64,000 nt of DNA. Origin: Proteinivorax tanatarense (GTDB lineage Bacteria; Bacillota; Proteinivoracia; Proteinivoracales; Proteinivoracaceae). Below the pieces are notes generated by a model. It made no database searches. It worked only from the letters and a program-made list of their open reading frames with translations, and was not told where the DNA came from. The translations under genes and the position numbers were made by a program. Shown here in pieces: positions 25,124-33,419 of this stretch. The stretch spans positions 992,001-1,056,000 of the forward strand of contig NZ_CP158367.1 of NCBI RefSeq assembly GCF_040267685.1, given 5' to 3'. Numbering within the stretch: position 1 is the stretch's first letter; each line of letters starts with the position of its first letter.

Positions 25124-27334
25124 ATGAGGAAGTTTATTGTATGTATTTTAGTTTTAATGTACATTGTTTTATTCATTGCTTCTAGTTTTGTTTATAGTAA
25201 TCAACAATTTCAAAACTATGAAAAAGCTGCCTTATCTTATCAATTTGAATTTGTTATACCCAACGACTCTGTTCACTCGAACCCAAAGAATTTAAAGTAT
25301 TTAATGGAAGCAGCCTCAAAGAACAAAGTAAACTTTGTGAGGACAGTTTCTTATAGAGATGTTTTAAATAACATATCTAAGTATGAAGATTATATTTTTT
25401 TATCTGGAAGTCAGACCATCTATTTTGAAAATCTTGAAAAAATTGATGGACGTTTTTTAACAAGTACAGATATGGGGGAAAAAAGGTTTATTTCCACAAC
25501 TCAGACTAAAAAAGAAGATCAAGTAGGATTAATTAGTAGTTTTGAAGGCAAATATTTCGGGGATAAACATGAATTTTCTGTTTATACAATCGACCAGTTA
25601 CTTGATGGTTATATGTATCCTGGTAATTATAGAGCAGAATGTACTTCAGAACAGCATTTGAATAGCTTTTTGGAAGATTACGCCAATTTAATAAATACAA
25701 ATATAGATGGTGTTGAATATCTGGCCTCAGATTTTAAAAAAGAAGCTGAAGTAGATAACTCATACAGTAACAATATCGAGCTTGAAAGTAATATATACTT
25801 TTCCGTAATGGTCCTGTTTTTTATACTAATGTTTTTTACCCTAACTTACTATATTATTTATAATACTAAAGAGATATCAATATTAAAGCAAAACGGGTAT
25901 GGATTTTTTAAAATTTTTGGGAAGCTATTTGTAAATCTCTATGTTTTAACTTTTATCTTTTCAAACTTGTGTATTTTTCTTTTATCAGTTTGGAATTTTG
26001 GAATAGAGTTAAATTTTTGGATAAAAGTTTTACAAGTTAATTTTACAGTAGCATTAGGATTGTTGATTTTGCTATCAGTAGTTGCGTATATTTTGATACG
26101 ATTTGTAAGGATGACTTATTGTATAAAAGGCAGAAAGCCTATTGGGCTTATTATGGTTTTTAATATTATAATGAAGGTTGTCTCCACTGTTGCAATGCTT
26201 GGAATAACTATGATTCTTATTAGCAATATCTATTTGATTATAATTCAACAAAATGCACTTTCAGGCTGGGAAGATTTATCTAATTATGGTGTTTTTTATC
26301 CAACTATGTTAGTAGGTGAAGATCGGGATGCATATAGAAGAGGTGAGTCTCCACTGGATATGCGTTGCTATGAATTGTATCCTGTACTTAATCAAAAGAC
26401 GAACGCTATATATGTAAACGCGATGTATTACACAAAAGAAAGTCTTAGACTGGACGGGCATAAAGATATTGTAAAAACTATTGTAGTAAATCCTAATTAT
26501 TTAAGTAAGTTTAATATATATGACGAAAATGGAGAAATAATTCAAATAGAGGAAACAGAAGCTAGTACTATTTATTTAGTTCCAGAGCAATACAAAGATA
26601 AAGAAGAGTATAATTATCAAAAGTTCTATGAAAGACAAAAAATGTCTCATGATAGCTTGCATGTTGATTACTATTCTCAAGATCCTAAGTTGGAAAGCTT
26701 GGATATTGAGTTTATATATACAAAATCTAACCAAAATGTTTTTGTGCCAGATATGGAGGTTTTTCCCGCAAATGATAATAAAGTGGTAGATCCAATTATA
26801 AGGGTTATGACTGAAGAAAACTCGTTAGTCCCAGATCGCTTGTTTTATACAAGAGACAGTCACCTATTAATGGAGCTTGATGGCGAAGGAAAATATACTG
26901 AAATCGAGAGCTTACTTCAAGAATATAACTTAAATAATAGTTTTCCTCATATTATAACTCCAAATGAGTTAGTTATGAGAGAAATCAATGGATTAAAAGT
27001 TGCTGTTAGGATTTATATACCTCTACTAATAGGAACTCTTGCATTTTTAGCCATGATATTGTTGCAAAATATATATCTTGTTTTTCAAAAAAATAAGCAT
27101 ATGTTTTTTGTTAAAAAAGTGTTTGGTTATAAGTATTTTAATAGATATAAGAGTATTTTTGGGGTATTTATTATAACAAGCTTAGTAGAGTTTATATTGT
27201 TTTCTTTATTTGCTTTTAGTTACTTTTACCTACTGTTTTTGATGAAAACCGTAGTTGAATTAACTATTATTTATATGCTTGTGTTCTATTATGAAAAAAA
27301 GAATACAGTAGAAATTTTAAAGAGAGGTGCTTAA
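25124..27334 (+). CDS. Bacteriocin-associated integral membrane protein, DUF1430-like
   Basis: A 736-residue permease-like protein. It has an N-terminal helix (FIVCILVLMYIVLFIASSFV), an outer domain of about 190 residues, four helices around 225-390, a second outer domain of about 210 residues (ending near residue 620), and three more helices with the FtsX-like ending NTVEILKRGA. This is an FtsX duplication of the size seen in bacteriocin-associated membrane proteins of the lactococcin 972 group. It overlaps almost directly with its ATPase. RBS GGGGGGAG. It probably exports or gives immunity to a secreted bacteriocin, the nearby candidate being 21487-21894. Confidence 0.75.
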   Translation: MRKFIVCILVLMYIVLFIASSFVYSNQQFQNYEKAALSYQFEFVIPNDSVHSNPKNLKYLMEAASKNKVNFVRTVSYRDVLNNISKYEDYIFLSGSQTIYFENLEKIDGRFLTSTDMGEKRFISTTQTKKEDQVGLISSFEGKYFGDKHEFSVYTIDQLLDGYMYPGNYRAECTSEQHLNSFLEDYANLINTNIDGVEYLASDFKKEAEVDNSYSNNIELESNIYFSVMVLFFILMFFTLTYYIIYNTKEISILKQNGYGFFKIFGKLFVNLYVLTFIFSNLCIFLLSVWNFGIELNFWIKVLQVNFTVALGLLILLSVVAYILIRFVRMTYCIKGRKPIGLIMVFNIIMKVVSTVAMLGITMILISNIYLIIIQQNALSGWEDLSNYGVFYPTMLVGEDRDAYRRGESPLDMRCYELYPVLNQKTNAIYVNAMYYTKESLRLDGHKDIVKTIVVNPNYLSKFNIYDENGEIIQIEETEASTIYLVPEQYKDKEEYNYQKFYERQKMSHDSLHVDYYSQDPKLESLDIEFIYTKSNQNVFVPDMEVFPANDNKVVDPIIRVMTEENSLVPDRLFYTRDSHLLMELDGEGKYTEIESLLQEYNLNNSFPHIITPNELVMREINGLKVAVRIYIPLLIGTLAFLAMILLQNIYLVFQKNKHMFFVKKVFGYKYFNRYKSIFGVFIITSLVEFILFSLFAFSYFYLLFLMKTVVELTIIYMLVFYYEKKNTVEILKRGA

Positions 27335-27335
27335 G

Positions 27336-27971
27336 ATGTCGATTGTGCAGTTGAAAAATATAAGCAAGGGATATGGTGAAAAAGAAATCTTAAAGGATTT
27401 TTCAGTAGATATTAAAAGAGGAGAATTAGTGTGCATTACAGGAGAAAGTGGTGCAGGTAAGTCTACTTTACTATATATTATGGGGCTTTTAGAAAAACCG
27501 GATAAAGGGGTAGTTAACATAGGTCAAAAAGAGGATGTTGAAATTAATACAAAAACATCTAGGGTTTTATTGCGAGATAAAATTGGTTTTTTGTTTCAAA
27601 ACTATGGCTTAATTGATGATAAAACAGTTGATTTTAATTTAAATATAGCTTATATCAATTCTAATAAAACCAGAAAAGAGTGGGAGAAGTGTAAAGCAGA
27701 TGTAATGGAAAAGCTAAAGTTAAATATTTCAATTAACGAAAAAATATACAAGTTATCAGGAGGAGAGCAGCAAAGAGTAGCACTAGCTAGGGTTTTATTA
27801 AAGGATTGTGAATTAATTTTAGCTGACGAACCAACAGGTTCAGTAGATAATAAAAATAGAGAAATTATACTTGAATTATTAATGGATTTAAATAGAAAAG
27901 GTAAAACCATTGTAATTGTGTCCCATGATCCTTATATTGTTAACTTCTGTCCAAAGGTTATACAGCTGTAG
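27336..27971 (+). CDS. Bacteriocin-export ABC ATPase (lactococcin 972 group type)
   Basis: About 211 residues, short for the LolD group. Walker A GESGAGKST, Q-loop LFQNYGLIDDKTVDFNL, signature LSGGEQQRVALARVL, Walker B LILADEPTGSVD and H-loop VSHDPYIVNFC are all intact. ATG 27336 is chosen because AGAGAGGTG lies 6 bp upstream; a GTG at 27327 overlaps that site. The gene follows the DUF1430-like stop by 1 bp, so the two are translationally coupled and form one transporter. Confidence 0.9.
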   Translation: MSIVQLKNISKGYGEKEILKDFSVDIKRGELVCITGESGAGKSTLLYIMGLLEKPDKGVVNIGQKEDVEINTKTSRVLLRDKIGFLFQNYGLIDDKTVDFNLNIAYINSNKTRKEWEKCKADVMEKLKLNISINEKIYKLSGGEQQRVALARVLLKDCELILADEPTGSVDNKNREIILELLMDLNRKGKTIVIVSHDPYIVNFCPKVIQL

Positions 27972-28382
27972 AGAGTTTGGTTATTACTAGATGAAGGGAG
28001 CTATTTATGCTAACCGAGGAGGGGATGAGGAATTTTGATTAAAACGCATGTTATCTACCAGCTACCGTCAACGGCCAAATATGTTGATGCATAATTTTAA
28101 ATTAAAATCTTCAAAAAATATGTTAAAATAGTTATAAAAGGGATAGCATAAACAAAAATGTTATTTTTAAAATTATTCTATTGGATGAAAAACAAAACAT
28201 TGGTTGAAGAATCTGTTTAGAATTAAATAGAATGTAATAAAAAGCAATTTGGATTTTAAGAACTGGACATAAATAGATTTTGCTGCACGTCAGGTATTTT
28301 GTTTTTAAAATATTCCTCTGGCAATCAACTGAGCTTAAAAGATTAAAAAATATAATAATAAAATAGAAGGAGGATTTTAAAT
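27972..28382. other. Intergenic region, nothing clear
   Basis: Contains a GGAGGGG-preceded 19-codon frame from TTG 28035 (reads MIKTHVIYQLPSTAKYVDA) with no other support. The last 30 bp carry the ribosome site (AGAAGGAGG) of the next gene. No terminator hairpin was found after 27971. Confidence 0.3.
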
Positions 28383-29483
28383 TTGAAAATATCAAAAGTA
28401 GATATTTATCCGATAAAACTGCCGCTGATTAAACCTTTTGTTGTAGCTTATGACACTTTTCCAGACATGCCATCTATAATTATAAAAATGGAGACAGACA
28501 ACGGTATTATTGGATATGGTGAAGCAGTGCCTGATGAGCATGTTACGGGAGAAAGTCTTTATTCTACTATAGCCATATTAAAGCATAGTTTAGTACCTAC
28601 TATAATTGGTTTAAACCCATTTGATATAGAGAAAATTCATAATAAAATGGATGCAACAGTAAAGAGCGTTCCAGCTGCTAAAGCGGCAATAGATATAGCT
28701 TGTTATGATTTAATGGGAAAAGCTACAGATCAACCTTTATACAATCTTATAGGTGGAAGGTATTGGGACTATTTAGAGGTTCCTTATGTGCTAAGTATAG
28801 GCGAACCTAAAGAAATGGCATATGAAGCTAAAGAGGCTGTTGAAAAGGGATATACAACTATAAAAATAAAAGTAGGCGATAAAGATTTATGTAAAGACAT
28901 CGAAAGAATATCTTTTATTCGACAGATTGTTGGAAGAAAAATAAAGCTGAGAGTTGATGCTAACCAAGGGTGGGAAACTACAGCTAGGTCTTTAACTGTT
29001 TTAAAGGAAATAGATGATTGTGCCATAGAATGGATTGAACAGCCTCTACTAGCAGACGACATCAAGGGGCATAAAAGAATAAGAAATCAACAGAAGATAC
29101 CAGTAATGATTGACGAAGGAGTACACCGTGAAAAAGAAATGCTGGAGATAATAAATTCCGAAGCCGCAGATTTTATCAACATTAAGTTAATGAAATCTGG
29201 AGGAATATACCCCGCCTTAAGATTAGTTCATCAAGCAAAAATGGCTAATATTAAATGTCAAATTGGCTCCATGGTTGAATCTAGTGTAGGCTCATTGGCA
29301 GGAGCTCATTTATCTATTGCTCAAAGCAATATAATATCAAATGAGTTAGGTGGTCCACTAATGATTAGCAATGACTTGGGAAAGATGAACTACAATAAAA
29401 ATAAACTTTACCTGTCAGAAAAATCAGGGTTGGGCTTGAAAGTAAGTGAACGAACCTTGAAAGAATTGGAGTACACTTTATAA
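28383..29483 (+). CDS. Enolase-superfamily epimerase, dipeptide (L-Ala-D/L-Glu) epimerase-like
   Basis: A 366-residue member of the muconate-lactonising subgroup. Residues of the TIM-barrel active site are visible: the lysine pair in TIKIKVGDKD (near residues 160-169), metal ligands Asp in LRVDANQGW, Glu in EWIEQPL and Asp in VMIDEGVH, and the second-base lysine in INIKLMKSGG. That pattern suits dipeptide epimerases such as YkfB, which recycle murein peptides, though o-succinylbenzoate synthase-like or N-acylamino acid racemase activity cannot be excluded. TTG start with AAGGAGG. Monocistronic, followed by a terminator. Confidence 0.85.
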   Translation: MKISKVDIYPIKLPLIKPFVVAYDTFPDMPSIIIKMETDNGIIGYGEAVPDEHVTGESLYSTIAILKHSLVPTIIGLNPFDIEKIHNKMDATVKSVPAAKAAIDIACYDLMGKATDQPLYNLIGGRYWDYLEVPYVLSIGEPKEMAYEAKEAVEKGYTTIKIKVGDKDLCKDIERISFIRQIVGRKIKLRVDANQGWETTARSLTVLKEIDDCAIEWIEQPLLADDIKGHKRIRNQQKIPVMIDEGVHREKEMLEIINSEAADFINIKLMKSGGIYPALRLVHQAKMANIKCQIGSMVESSVGSLAGAHLSIAQSNIISNELGGPLMISNDLGKMNYNKNKLYLSEKSGLGLKVSERTLKELEYTL

Positions 29484-29493
29484 TATAAACAAA

Positions 29494-29520
29494 AAAACTA
29501 CCCACTGGGTAGTTTTTTTG
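29494..29520 (+). terminator. Terminator after the epimerase gene
   Basis: AAACTACCCA and TGGGTAGTTT pair around a tiny C-rich loop, with T7 after. The A run before it makes it potentially bidirectional. The rest of 29521-29700 shows nothing clear. Confidence 0.85.
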
Positions 29521-29722
29521 TGGGAAGCTCAGATGTAGCTAATCTATACGTTTTCGCAGCTAAACGTAAAGACTATAGATGAATTTAATAAACTGATGGA
29601 TAAGCAAATGCGTTGCTGAGCGGGAAAGGGATATTACTGAAAATTTCCTTCCTACTGGATTATAAAGTGTTTTTTATGCATAAATATGATAAATAAGTGA
29701 TTAAAAATTAGGGGGAAAAAGA

Positions 29723-30001
29723 ATGGATGTAAATAAAAAAATTATTAAAATTATAGGTCAACTGGAAACAATATATGTTGAGCTGTACTCTTCTTTTAAA
29801 GTTGATGATTTTTATGATAAAAAAGAAATTGTTATAGAAAAGAAAAGTGAACTTAAAAGATTAGAACGTATTTTAAAATATTTATATCTTGAAGGTGCAG
29901 TAGTAAATGCTAAAGAATCTGAACAAATTGAAGAGAAAATCTATACACTTAAAAAAGAGGGCAAGGGCAGAGCTAAAAACATACTTCTTAAGATTCAATA
30001 A
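29723..30001 (+). CDS. Small charged helical protein, unknown
   Basis: A 92-residue, Lys/Glu-rich protein predicted to be almost entirely helical (KKEIVIEKKSELKRLERILK, EQIEEKIYTLKKEGKGRAKN), possibly a coiled coil. No signal or membrane segment. A weak AGGGGGAAAAAG ribosome site precedes ATG. I do not recognise a family. The size and composition recall small export-chaperone-like or structural proteins, but there is no neighbour to support this. Confidence 0.65.
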   Translation: MDVNKKIIKIIGQLETIYVELYSSFKVDDFYDKKEIVIEKKSELKRLERILKYLYLEGAVVNAKESEQIEEKIYTLKKEGKGRAKNILLKIQ

Positions 30002-30124
30002 TTAAAAAGCTATGTTACTGTTTTTTAATTATATTTTAACTTTTCTTATATTTTGAAAAATAACATTGATAAAAAAGACCCCCATCTATATAATTAGGAT
30101 AACAACAAAAAAGGGGTGAACTAA

Positions 30125-31927
30125 ATGAGTGAAAAATTATTAAACCGTAGCGAAGTTGATGTTGAACTTACATGGGATATATCCCATATTTTTAAAAATG
30201 AAGATGAGTATCAAAGAGCATTAAATGAAGTAGTGGAAATGGCTAATGAACTACTAAACTATAAAGGGGAGTTAAACAACTCTGATATTATTCTGAAATG
30301 TGTTGAAGAATATGAAAAGCTTTACATAAAAGCTTATCAAGTTGGGACATATGCTTCTTTAGCTGTTTCTGTAGATGAAACAAATCAAGAAAACCAAACT
30401 AGAATGATGAAGTATGAAATGACAGCTTCAGAAGTTTTAAGTTCTGTATCATTTGTAGAAAGTGAACTTAAAGAAGTTGAGTACGAAGTGTTAAATAAAG
30501 CAATTGAAAAAAGTGAAAAGTACAGAATCTTTTTGGAAGAGATTAAAAGAAGTAAACCCCATGCTTTGCATCCTGAAGTCGAAAAAACTTTAGCAGCGTT
30601 ATCACCAGTACTAGGAGCGCCAAGTAGAATATATAACCAAGCAAAACTTGTGGACATGGACTTTGCTCCATTTAAAGTAGGGGAAAAAGAATACCCTTTA
30701 AGTTTTGTATTATTTGAAAACCAATGGGAAATGGAACCAAATACAGATATAAGACGGACAGCTTTTGAAGCATTTTCTCAAAAGCTGGACCAGTACAAGC
30801 ATACAATAGGTAGCGCTTATCAAACGCAGCTTCAAAAGGAAAAGACTCTAGCATCGTTGAGAGGGCATAAATCTATTTTTGATTTTCTTCTTTTTGACCA
30901 AAATGTTGACAAAGAATTATATGATCGACAAATAGATGTGATTATGGAAAAACTAGCACCACATATGAGAAGATACGCCCAACTTATTAAAAAGCTTTAC
31001 AATTTGGATAAAGTTACTTTTGCCGACTTAAAAGTTCCAATTGACCCTGAATATAACCCTAAAGTAACTGTCGAAGAAGCAAAGCAGTATTCAATTGATG
31101 GACTTAAAGTGATGGGAGAGGATTACCTTAATATAGTTAAGAAAGCATTAAATGAGAGATGGGTTGACTTTGCTCAAAATAAAGGAAAATCAACAGGAGG
31201 ATTTTGTGCAAGTCCCTATGGTGTGCATTCTTATATTTTGCTATCATGGACCGGTCAAATGGGTGACCTGTTTACCTTAGTTCATGAACTAGGGCATGCT
31301 GGACACTTCTATATTGGCCAGAAGCATAACAACATGTTTAGCGAAGAACCATCTCTTTACTTTATAGAAGCACCATCTACAATTAATGAGATGCTTCTTA
31401 GCAATCACTTAATAGAGCAAGAAGATGATCCAAGGTTTAAAAGATGGGTGCTATCATCAATGGTTGCCAATACCTACTACCATAACTTTGTAACCCATCT
31501 ATTAGAAGCGGCCTACCAAAGAGAAGTGTATAAAATAATTGATGCTGGTGGAAGTGTGCATGCCGACAAGCTAAGTGAAATAAAAAGGGAAGTGCTAGAA
31601 GAATTTTGGGGAGATGCAGTAGAAATAAATAAAGGGGCAGAGCTTACCTGGATGAGACAACCTCATTATTATATGGGTCTATATCCTTACACTTATAGCG
31701 CAGGTTTAACAGTGGCGACAGATGTAAGTCAGAGGATCTTAAAAGAAGGGAAGACAGCTGTAGAAGATTGGATAGAAGTGTTAAAAGCAGGTGGCACAAA
31801 ATCTCCAGTTGAACTTGCAAAAATGGCCAAAGTTGATATAACAACAGAAGAGCCGCTAAACAGAACTATAGAGTTTATAGGTGGACTTATTGATGAAATT
31901 GAAAAGTTAACCAACGAAATCAAATAA
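30125..31927 (+). CDS. pepF: Oligoendopeptidase F (M3B zinc peptidase)
   Basis: A 600-residue cytoplasmic metallopeptidase. The HELGH zinc motif (about residues 386-390) sits in LVHELGHAGHFYI, and the third ligand lies in FIEAPSTINEMLL (Glu) about 30 residues later. The catalytic-domain ending MRQPHYYMGLYPYTYSAG carries the conserved Tyr/His residues of M3 enzymes. It cleaves short peptides during protein turnover or nutrition. RBS AAAGGGGTG. A strong terminator begins at the stop codon. Confidence 0.96.
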   Translation: MSEKLLNRSEVDVELTWDISHIFKNEDEYQRALNEVVEMANELLNYKGELNNSDIILKCVEEYEKLYIKAYQVGTYASLAVSVDETNQENQTRMMKYEMTASEVLSSVSFVESELKEVEYEVLNKAIEKSEKYRIFLEEIKRSKPHALHPEVEKTLAALSPVLGAPSRIYNQAKLVDMDFAPFKVGEKEYPLSFVLFENQWEMEPNTDIRRTAFEAFSQKLDQYKHTIGSAYQTQLQKEKTLASLRGHKSIFDFLLFDQNVDKELYDRQIDVIMEKLAPHMRRYAQLIKKLYNLDKVTFADLKVPIDPEYNPKVTVEEAKQYSIDGLKVMGEDYLNIVKKALNERWVDFAQNKGKSTGGFCASPYGVHSYILLSWTGQMGDLFTLVHELGHAGHFYIGQKHNNMFSEEPSLYFIEAPSTINEMLLSNHLIEQEDDPRFKRWVLSSMVANTYYHNFVTHLLEAAYQREVYKIIDAGGSVHADKLSEIKREVLEEFWGDAVEINKGAELTWMRQPHYYMGLYPYTYSAGLTVATDVSQRILKEGKTAVEDWIEVLKAGGTKSPVELAKMAKVDITTEEPLNRTIEFIGGLIDEIEKLTNEIK

Positions 31928-31962
31928 AAAAATTGCTGAGCTTTTAGCTCAGCAATTTTTCT
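31927..31962 (+). terminator. Terminator of pepF
   Basis: AAAAATTGCTGAGC pairs perfectly with GCTCAGCAATTTTT around TTTTA, followed by CTTAAT. It begins at the last base of the pepF stop codon. Confidence 0.9.
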
Positions 31963-31984
31963 TAATAATACATATAACCGAAAA

Positions 31985-32245
31985 CCAACACCACCAAAGA
32001 TGTAGCGCCCGGTCTCAATGTCGGCAACCAGAAAAAAGGAAAAACAAAATACCCAAACACCCAACAAAACAAATAATCCTATACCCCGCAGCCAACACCA
32101 TCAATGATGTAGCGATCGGTCTCAGTGCCGGCAACCAGAAAAAATAAAAAAATCAAACATCCAAAGAACAACAGAACAAATAATCCTATACCCCGCAGCC
32201 ACACTATCAATGGTGTAGTGGCCGGTCTCAGTGCCGGCCATCTTT
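31985..32245. repeat. Tandem repeat, unit about 106 bp, three copies, each with a GGTCTCA hairpin
   Basis: The core GGTCTCARTG at 32011, 32118 and 32223 is flanked each time by GATGTAGCG...GGCAACCAGAAAA and AACAAATAATCCTATACCCC. The third copy has the complete palindrome GGCCGGTCTCAGTGCCGGCC; the first two are degraded. The hairpin belongs to the GGNCG...CGNCC family found across the window. These lie between pepF and the next promoter. Confidence 0.85.
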
Positions 32246-32375
32246 TAATAGTTACCCTAATCTATATATCCCACTAAAAATATGGTATTATTTTTGACAA
32301 ATATCATATATTGAATATGTAGGTTGTAATGGATTGCAACAGCTTATATGTGACTAAACTAGGAGGGGGCATAGG

Positions 32376-32720
32376 ATGATATACCATGATAAAAGCGAAG
32401 ATATCTCAGTAATGCAAGTTAGGAAAAAAAGAGAAGATAGGTGGGAAAAACTAATAAAAAGGTATGAGGGAACAAACAAAAGCTGGAACATAGAAGAGAT
32501 ATTAATTATACTAAAAGATTTACAAGACTATCTATGTGTTGACTTTCCAGAAGAAAAAAACATAACTCAACAACAGCTAAGACAGTCATTTAAAAATGTC
32601 TGTCAAGTAGCATTATCTTTAGGAGAAAAACAAAAAAATATAAAAACACCTTTGACCCGTTATGAAACCAACAAACTTTGCTATGCTATTAAAGTTCTAA
32701 AATCTCAAAGGGGAAAATAA
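32376..32720 (+). CDS. Hypothetical protein, 114 residues
   Basis: Basic, soluble protein starting MIYHDKSEDISVMQVRKKRE and containing a helical segment NIEEILIILKDLQDYLCVDF. No motif or family recognised. A strong AGGAGGGGG ribosome site lies 9 bp before ATG, and TTGACA at 32294-32299 may be its -35 box. It stands alone between the tandem repeats and the lipoprotein gene. Confidence 0.6.
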   Translation: MIYHDKSEDISVMQVRKKREDRWEKLIKRYEGTNKSWNIEEILIILKDLQDYLCVDFPEEKNITQQQLRQSFKNVCQVALSLGEKQKNIKTPLTRYETNKLCYAIKVLKSQRGK

Positions 32721-32809
32721 TAGATATGAGTTGTGACATAATGGGACAATTTGACATGTTAATATGTTGGTAGTTTAGTAAAAAAGATAAATAAAAGGAG
32801 AGATTTTCA

Positions 32810-33358
32810 ATGAAAAAGTTTTTTATTTTAATGTTATCTTTTGCGTTACTATTTTTTATAGTAGGTTGCGGAGATAGTCAGCCTGAAAAGGTCACTGATA
32901 CTGAAGCTCAAGTAGAGCAGGAAGATGATGACAAAGAAGAAAGTGAAAAAGCTCAATCAGAAACGTTTGCAATAGGTGATTCCGTTGAAATTGCTGATGT
33001 GGTTTTTACTGTACATTCTGCTCGTTGGGATGATGGAGACGATTTTTTTGGTCCAGAAGATGGTGAAAAATGGCTTGTGCTTGATTGCTCTATAGACAAT
33101 GAAACAGACGAATCAGAGCAGATTTCATCATTATTAATGTTTGAGCTAGTTGATGAAGACAATTATAAAAGGGACTTAGAACTTTTAGCTGATACGAAAG
33201 GAAGTTTAGATGGTGAATTGGGAGCTGGCAGAAGCATGCGTGGAGAGATTGCTTTTAGTGTAGATGAAGGGCAGTCCAAATGGGAATTAATTTTTGCTCC
33301 TAATGTTTTTGGAACAGGCCAAGCTATTTTTGAAATAGATAAGTCTGACGTTCAATAA
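32810..33358 (+). CDS. DUF4352-type lipoprotein
   Basis: A 182-residue lipoprotein. The signal MKKFFILMLSFALLFFIVGC ends in a lipobox (IVGC, Cys20). A Glu/Asp-rich linker follows (residues 22-50), then a beta-sandwich domain with FAIGDSVEIADVVFTVHSAR, WLVLDCSIDN and RGEIAFSVDEG, the pattern of DUF4352 (telokin-like) lipoproteins. Anchored outside the membrane; function unknown. RBS AAAGGAGAG. A TTTGACATGTTAAT motif, also found at 5188, lies about 60 bp upstream. Confidence 0.88.
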   Translation: MKKFFILMLSFALLFFIVGCGDSQPEKVTDTEAQVEQEDDDKEESEKAQSETFAIGDSVEIADVVFTVHSARWDDGDDFFGPEDGEKWLVLDCSIDNETDESEQISSLLMFELVDEDNYKRDLELLADTKGSLDGELGAGRSMRGEIAFSVDEGQSKWELIFAPNVFGTGQAIFEIDKSDVQ

Positions 33359-33371
33359 ATTATAGAAATAT

Positions 33372-33419
33372 AAAAAATGTCCAAGTGTTTAGGAAACCTA
33401 AATACCTGGACATTTTTTA
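33372..33419. terminator. Convergent terminator
   Basis: AAAAAATGTCCA...TGGACATTTTTT with an inner GTTTAGG/CCTAAAT stem. It serves both the lipoprotein gene and the sigma-54 activator that ends at 33417. Confidence 0.85.

Noticed and set aside
31985-32245. CRISPR-like array
   Set aside because: Three units of about 106 bp with imperfect hairpins, no 25-40-bp identical repeats with similar-size spacers.
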